A program made the position numbers and the translations under genes. From Grammothele lineata (Eukaryota > Basidiomycota > Agaricomycetes > Polyporales > Polyporaceae): a stretch of DNA of 64,000 nucleotides. The stretch is from positions 62,001 to 126,000 of the forward strand of contig NDFF03000370.1 of the NCBI GenBank assembly GCA_002150815.3. The letters run 5' to 3'. The first letter of the stretch is position 1. Each line of letters starts with the position of its first letter. Of the stretch, positions 58,318 to 64,000 are shown one piece after another. Under the pieces are notes generated by a model. It was not told the DNA's origin. It made no database searches and saw only the letters and a list, made by a program, of their open reading frames with translations.

Positions 58318-60321
58318 GGGACTGAGGCGACACATGCGTCATGCGCCCAAGCTGCTCTTAGTGATCGTCTCTACGCCTCAACGTGGAGAAGTACCGTTCC
58401 GACGGACTGGGTGGGCGCGCATGAGGACGAGTACAGTAGATGTGGACTCTAGCTTCTTGTAGTTTTGTTGCAATCATTATCCACGGCATTATATGAAAAT
58501 ATGCATGAATAACTTCGACGACCGTCCGTCGCCAAATCCGGGCAACTTGTGGTAGAAGAGAAAAGGCAGGGTCCCTATGTCGGTAGCCCGGGCCGATGCT
58601 TGCCCTGCTCCAGGAACCGTCCGATCGCCGTCTTCAGCCTCCTAGCTAGAAACCTCCATCGATGCGAGGTAAACGACGTGTCGTACGTACGTATTTTGAC
58701 ATGATGCTGTGTCTACTCTTCCATTTCATGTTGAGTGCGGGCGAGAGGTGAATGAAGCACGGAAACGGCTTGATTGAGAGGTTACAAGCAGGAGGCATGA
58801 AGTACTACAAAGGATACAAAGAGCTATGTAAGGTGGGATTAATAACGAAGTGAAAGAGGCATTATCATGGTAAACAAAGCAGCTCAAGCGAAGTAAGTAA
58901 ACACAAGAAAGTGTCAATCAAACCGATACAAAGTCCGATAGGCCCGAGCTCAAACGCCTATCTCCATTAACAATCCATCCAGACGGTTTCTGACCGATGA
59001 TTTGCACTCGAACCTTTGGCTTTATCGCTGCCGTGCCAGTAGTCAGCAATTCTCTTATTCCCACTCTCCTTCTGAATAGCGGCATACCTGTAGGCTCGCC
59101 GACACTCCTTCAAGCTATCGGAGCCAAAAGACGCTCTCCTTGACTCCGGAAACGGCAGCCCAGAAAACCTCGCCGTCGTCCTCCTCTCCCCTGAAGTCGA
59201 CTCAGTACCAGCGAAATGCATGCATGCGTATTCTCGGAGCGCATATTCATGTAGAGCCCACCAGCAGTGGTTGCAAGGATTTCATGATCGTCAAGCTAGC
59301 CATTGGCGAAGATAGCGTCGCGAAACTAGAAAGGGGAATCAGGTGCTACAAATCAAAGCACATCCAAGGCGTCCATGTCCCGACATTCTTCAATCTGTAT
59401 CAGCGCGAGTGACAATACTAGTCTGGCTTAGTTTCGGTGTGTCGTGGCCGTTCCTCATACTAGCCGTCACGGTTGAAGATGATGGACGCAACATATTCTT
59501 TTGCTGCTCTGCTTCGCAGACATGAGGGATAGAATGCGATAGGGGTGTAAGTCCGAAGGCTGTAGCTTGTTGGCTATGTGTTAGGGGATCGAGCATGAGA
59601 CCGAACTGCTTATGACCTGGATTGTCTCGGCGGTCCGACAGACTGGAGAACCGTCCCGGTGGATTGGGGAGACGCGTACGCCGGGGTCCTCGGGCTGAGG
59701 GGCGGTGTCACGGAAGGTGAAGGTTCTGGCCTCGTGCTGTTTTGTTATGGCTGCAGTACGCAACATGCAGGGCGAAACGTTGCCTCGAGAGTCTGACCAA
59801 AGGGCGGAGAGCGGCGGGAGCTGGAAGAGGGACGGCCTGGCGAAGGCGGATGCGAGGTGACGGAATGGGCGGCTCCGCTGTGCCGGGGGCCGATGTCCGC
59901 CCGGCTCGGGGGGCCGCCACTGTCCCGGCTCGAAGGCGACGCGGGGTAAGAAACGGTCGTCGACAGTCGTCGACACTATCTGACGTGCCTTGCTCCTCCT
60001 CACTTACCTCGTCGTTCGATTCCTCTCGCAATGGTCTCCACACCGCCCGAAACGAAGATCCCGCTTAGCAGCGGGGGCGACACTTAACGAATACGGGCGT
60101 CGGCGCGGAACGGAGAAAGACGGAGACGGCGCTCGAGTTGCCAAAAAAGCACGAGTACCAGTCGACCGTTCCCTGCGAGTGCGCCCTGCATCCGCTCCGC
60201 TGGTTTCGTCTCGAGACGGCCACAGTCATGGCCCACATACTCATGTCTTCCCCTCTCGCCTCGCACCCTCTCGTTCCACCCGCCCCCCATGCGTGTCCCT
60301 ACCGCCCACCTTGATTCCCGT
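58318..60321. other. Gene-free interval of 2.0 kb
   Basis: It contains the 3' flank of the Cys-rich orphan and the promoter and 5' UTR of the NRAMP gene. Minus-strand frames at 58967-59221 (84 codons) and 59581-60003 (140 codons) are open but unrecognised, and I could not extend them with introns. An alternating TACG run lies near 58.68 kb. Confidence 0.45.
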
Positions 60322-62651
60322 ATGTCTCAGAGCGAGAACGAAGGTGAGATGAGCCCTCGGATGCAACAACCCAGCCCCCGCCGCCAGAGGCTCCACCGGG
60401 CGAAGACGTACGCCTCGGTCGTCATCAGGCATGCCGTCAAGCACACCGGCGTGGGCATCGTATGTGCAGTCGCATACTTCGATCCGTAAGTGTCCGCCTC
60501 GAGCCTCTCTGCGTATGCATGATCCCTCACCTATGGCCGTCATAGCGGTAATTGGGGCGTCGACCTCCAAGCTGGCTCGCAATTCGGCTACAAGCTGCTC
60601 TTTGTCGTTCTACTGGCAGGGTTGTTTGCCATTTTCTTCCAGGTCTGTTCTCCAACGTGTTCAAGGGCCCTCTTCATCTAACCTTACCGAACAGACACAA
60701 GCATCTCGGCTAGGATGTGTTACGGGAATGGGTACGTCCTTTGCCAGTACATATGTGTAGGCAACAGCTCAAGGATCATGACAATCATGTAGATCTCGCA
60801 TCACATTGCCGTCTCCTACTACACGATCGTCCGAAACACAAGTTACTCTGGCGGTGGCTAGCGCTATACCCACTATATGCGCTCTCCGAGATTGCAATCA
60901 TCAGCACCGACCTTGCGGAGCTTCTCGGGTCGGCCATCTCACTCTGCTTGCTCTTCCCCAGCCTTCCCCTCTGGGCGGGCGTCCTCATAACCGCTTCCGA
61001 TGTCCTCCTGCTCCTCGCATTCCGGGACCCGATGCAAGGCCGCCCGGTACGCGTCTTCGAGATGTTCATCGCGATCCTGGTGCGTCCGTCCCGTGATGCC
61101 CCGTTTCTCCGATATTTGTAGGCACTGACGCGCCTGCACCCTCCATGCAGGTATTTATAGTGTTGATCTCCATGGCCATTATCATATCCAAAGCACGCGT
61201 CCATTGGGGCCAGGCGTTCGATGGCTATTTACCGTCGAAGACATTATTTCAGTCGGGCGCGCTCTATATCTGTGAGTGTACTAGATCTGCCGTACAGGAT
61301 CGCCGCCTAAGCCCCACCTCGCAGCGATTGGCATTATTGGCGCTACCGTAATGCCCCATAGCCTGTTCTTGGGCTCTGCCTTGGCCACCCAAGACAGAGT
61401 CTCGAAGAAGGAGCATCCATCGCCGCCTAAACCCTCTGCACTGCACTCAGTCGATTCAACATCATCGGCCTACTCAGACATGACGCTCACCACCGAAACG
61501 TCGCAGGACCCCTCGACGAAGACCCAATCCCGCTCTCTGTTCCACCGCGTCGTCGCAGCGGCACGGCGGCACCTCCGTATCCTTCCGGTACCCGTCCCTC
61601 CAGAAGAACCCACCTCGCATGCCGAGCGCGAGAACAAACCATATGCGTTCGTGCGCGCACACCTGTACCACGGCATCGTCGACATGGTCGTGAGCCTACT
61701 CGGGCTTGCCGTAGTCATTAACTCAATGTGAGCGTCCACGATCTATTTTAAATGCCCTAGGTACCATTGGCTGACCGCTGCCTTCGCAGGATCCTGATAC
61801 TCTCCAGCGCGGTCTTCTTCCACGGGCATACCGGGTCCGAGGACCCGGCGAGCCTCTTCGACGCGTACGACCTTCTACAGCAGATTATTGGCAAACGTGA
61901 GTACAGTCCGCCGCGCGTCGGCCTGCCAAGCGTGCTCATAGGGTGTATCCCGCTCCCAGCCGCCGCGATTCTGTTCGCGCTCGCACTCTTGGCGTCCGGC
62001 CAGAGCTCGTCCATCGTCGCCACACTCGCGGGTCAGATCGTCTCGGAGGGCTTCATTCGCTGGCGCCTCTCCGTACGCCCCCTCTGTTTTCCTACCGTCT
62101 ATCGAAGCTCACTGACGCGCCGACAGCCGATCATGCGCCGCCTGTTCACGCGCTGCCTCGGACTAGTCCCCGCGCTCGTCGTCGCCGCCGGGCTCGGGCG
62201 CCCAGGCATCGACGCGCTCCTCGTCGCGTCCCAGGTCGTGCTCTCCATCGTCCTCCCCTTCGTCGTCTTCCCCCTCGTATGGCTCACCTCGTCCAGGGCC
62301 GTCATGGCCGTCAAGAAACCGCTCGGGCCGTCCGAGTCGGTCCCTTCCTCTTCTCTTTCTCCTCCTTCCCCAGGGCCGTCTCAGGCACAAGAGGGGCTAG
62401 AGTTACAGACCCGCGAGGACGATCCTATCTCTGCGTCTGCGCCCGGCTCAGGAACAGCAGACCACGAAGACGACAGGAACCTAGGCCCAGGACCGGCGGA
62501 CGACGCCGCGGCGGAGGCGCAGCCCGAGTACGAGCTCGTGGACTTCTCGAACGGGCGGCTCACCGCCGGCGTCGGGTACGCGATCTGGCTCGTCGTCGTC
62601 GTTGCGAACGTGTACGCCATCGTCGGGCTCGCGCTCGGCCAGGGCGCGTGA
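60322..62651 (+). CDS. NRAMP-family divalent metal transporter (Smf-like)
   Basis: Proton-coupled Mn2+/Fe2+ importer with 11-12 membrane helices, at the plasma membrane or an endosomal/vacuolar membrane. Exons: 60322-60485, 60546-60642, 60695-60731 (37 nt), 60793-61079, 61151-61271, 61325-61727, 61790-61896, 61960-62072 and 62127-62651; 617 aa. TM1 holds the metal site DPGN (54-57) in AYFDPGNWGVDLQAGSQFG, and TM6 the matching Ala-x-x-Met (A242, M245) in GATVMPHSLFLGSA; both are intact, so transport is expected. LASGQSSSIVATLAGQIVSE and EGFIRWRLSP are the conserved late blocks. A hydrophilic loop of about 90 residues between TM6 and TM7 and an acidic loop before the last helix could serve regulation. 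The start is the ATG at 60322; an in-frame ATG at 60289 would add 11 residues. Confidence 0.94.
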
Positions 62652-63529
62652 ACAGTGATACGGTGACGGTCCGTCTGCGCCGCGTTGTAGTGTAAGTATA
62701 TGCATACGTACGTACGTGTGTCGGTTTGCTGTCTCGTTTCTCCTCGCTTTGTCGATATGCTTTGCTGTCCTTGGACGTTCGCGCCGCGTAGCGCCTTGTA
62801 GATTATTGGTAGTACGCTCTCGGAGTCTAGATATCTATACGTTTCTCGCTTGTCTTTGCTTCTCAAAATGTAACATAACTAGGTATGTCAAACCGATTCA
62901 GAACTCTTGCGTCTCCCGCCTACAATCGAATAGGGCAAACTGGGAATGTCTTTCCACCATGACCCTTCCAGTAGAGAAGACGGATGAAGGGTCGATCTAC
63001 CGTGCGGAACGTAGGCCACTCCGTGTCGTAACGCGTCCCTTCAATTAAGTCGGCAACGTCACCAGTAACAACCAGTAACAACCCCGTACCGCTATATGTG
63101 TGAATTCACGCGGATCCATCTTACGCACAGATCCGTATGGCCCCTTCGCACTCATTGATCATTGGCTTCCACTTCGCCGGAGGGATGCCGAGTATTTCCT
63201 TAGCTCCGTTCGACGGTGCTGCCAAGCAGAAGCAGATTGGCGGCATGCCTTGTCTCTATTGCGTGATAGGGCTAGACGGACACGCAATCTCTAGACCCCC
63301 ATCTACATTGAATGGACGAGAGAAGACGTGAAATGAAGATCGGAGAGGGCCCGGAGCAGGGATGGTGGGATGGTAAGTTGGTGCGACGGCGTTCATCTAG
63401 TATAAGGCTGCTATATGCGCCTTTATCGGGACAATGCCAAGAGAGAACCGGAGGGGTGTCATGTAGAATTGCCACATATGAGACATGTATGCAATACAAA
63501 CAGCCACGATGTCATGCAGTATACCAACC
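62652..63529. other. Intergenic region between convergent genes
   Basis: The 3' flanks of the NRAMP and UTP14 genes. Includes a TACGTACGTACGT run at 62705-62717 and an 11-bp direct duplication (ACCAGTAACAA, twice) near 63060. No gene is supported. Confidence 0.55.
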
Positions 63530-64000
63530 TCAAGCGTGCTTCTCCAGCGGCGTGATGAGCGTGCCCATCTATAACGGCATCATTCAGCATTCTCTGGCCA
63601 AACCTCAAGATCAGAACAGCCTACACACCTTCGTGACAACCTTGGGCAGCGTCGCGCGCTGGAACCCGAGGCGCGTGTTCCACTCTGTGCCGAGCGGGAC
63701 CTCCATGCTGCGCTCGAACTGCGCGCGGCTCGTATACGGGTACGGGAGGTCCTTGACGAGATATCGCGCCGCCTTCTTGTCACGCTTCTCGGAGATGATG
63801 ACGTGCGCTTTCTTGTAGTCCGCGCGGGAGGTCGGGTCAACTCCTGCAATCTTCTTGACGAGGTGCGGCTTTGGCGGGGCCTTTTTCGTGCCGGCGCCGC
63901 CCCAGGAGCCCTACGTACGAGTGGCATCACGAGGTCAGTAAGATGCCAGAGGTGGGTCGAGAAGACACGTACCCAGCCAGCGAGAGTCGTGTCGACTTCT
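63530..64000 (-). CDS. utp14: UTP14, U3 snoRNP / small-subunit processome protein, C-terminal part
   Basis: Nucleolar protein needed for 18S rRNA maturation; it recruits and activates the helicase Dhr1 on the pre-40S particle. Three exons are visible (minus): 63973-64000 (continuing past the right edge), 63629-63910 and 63530-63568. They read TTLAGW, then GSWGGAGTKKAPPKP, KAHVIISEKRDKKAARYLVK, LPYPYTSRAQFERSMEVPLG and TEWNTRVGFQRATLPKVVTK, joined to a 12-residue last exon MGTLITPLEKHA. The LPYPYTS ... FERSM ... TEWN ... VVTK series is diagnostic of the Utp14 C-terminus. Without the last intron the frame would end in four unrelated residues after VVTK. The bulk of the protein lies outside the window. 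Confidence 0.93.

Overview
The window is nuclear DNA of a filamentous basidiomycete, most likely a wood-inhabiting agaricomycete of the polypore type. The evidence is eukaryotic gene structure (many short GT-AG introns of about 45-115 nt), GC-rich coding sequence, and the gene set: SNF1, SMC4, SRP14, UTP14, NRAMP, a HET-domain protein and several protein types that look familiar from Agaricomycetes. I rebuilt exon structures by hand from splice sites, reading phase and family fit. Wherever exon lists are given, the lengths sum to a whole number of codons.

Left part (1-11.7 kb): the 5' half of the SNF1/AMPK-alpha kinase runs off the left edge and is divergent from an MFS monocarboxylate-type transporter. 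After about 2.7 kb with no recognisable gene comes a metal-dependent amidohydrolase with a 10-nt microexon. After another gene-free stretch comes a four-exon F-box-like protein of 726 aa. Then follows a striking stretch of about 9.7 kb (11.7-21.4 kb) in which I recognise no protein or RNA gene, although the rest of the window averages a gene every 2-3 kb.

Middle (21.4-41 kb): a small coiled-coil protein, an orphan protein, a secreted serine carboxypeptidase (S10, eight exons, one of 20 nt), a chymotrypsin-fold serine protease-like protein with an intact His-Asp-Ser set, a secreted protein carrying two copies of a 14-residue motif conserved at protein level but diverged at synonymous sites, a TetX/salicylate-hydroxylase-type FAD monooxygenase, a large HET-domain protein with C-terminal membrane segments, and a proline-rich conserved protein.

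Right part (41.9-64 kb): dense housekeeping genes. On the minus strand are a DUF726/TMCO4 lipase-like membrane protein with C-terminal NPF motifs, SRP14 and a siroheme-synthase-type protein. The last of these shares a 284-bp divergent promoter with condensin SMC4 (plus strand). That promoter holds four ACGCG elements, one a full ACGCGT MCB box, and one TCACGTG box; these are the motifs expected for cell-cycle genes and for sulfur-assimilation genes respectively. SMC4 converges on a CDK-like kinase. Beyond lie a Cys-rich orphan, an NRAMP divalent-metal transporter and the 3' end of UTP14, cut by the right edge.

The best candidate for something new is the secreted repeat protein at 32.5 kb and its neighbourhood of two proteases and an FAD monooxygenase. 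This is a hypothesis only. No mobile element, CRISPR array or convincing tRNA was found.
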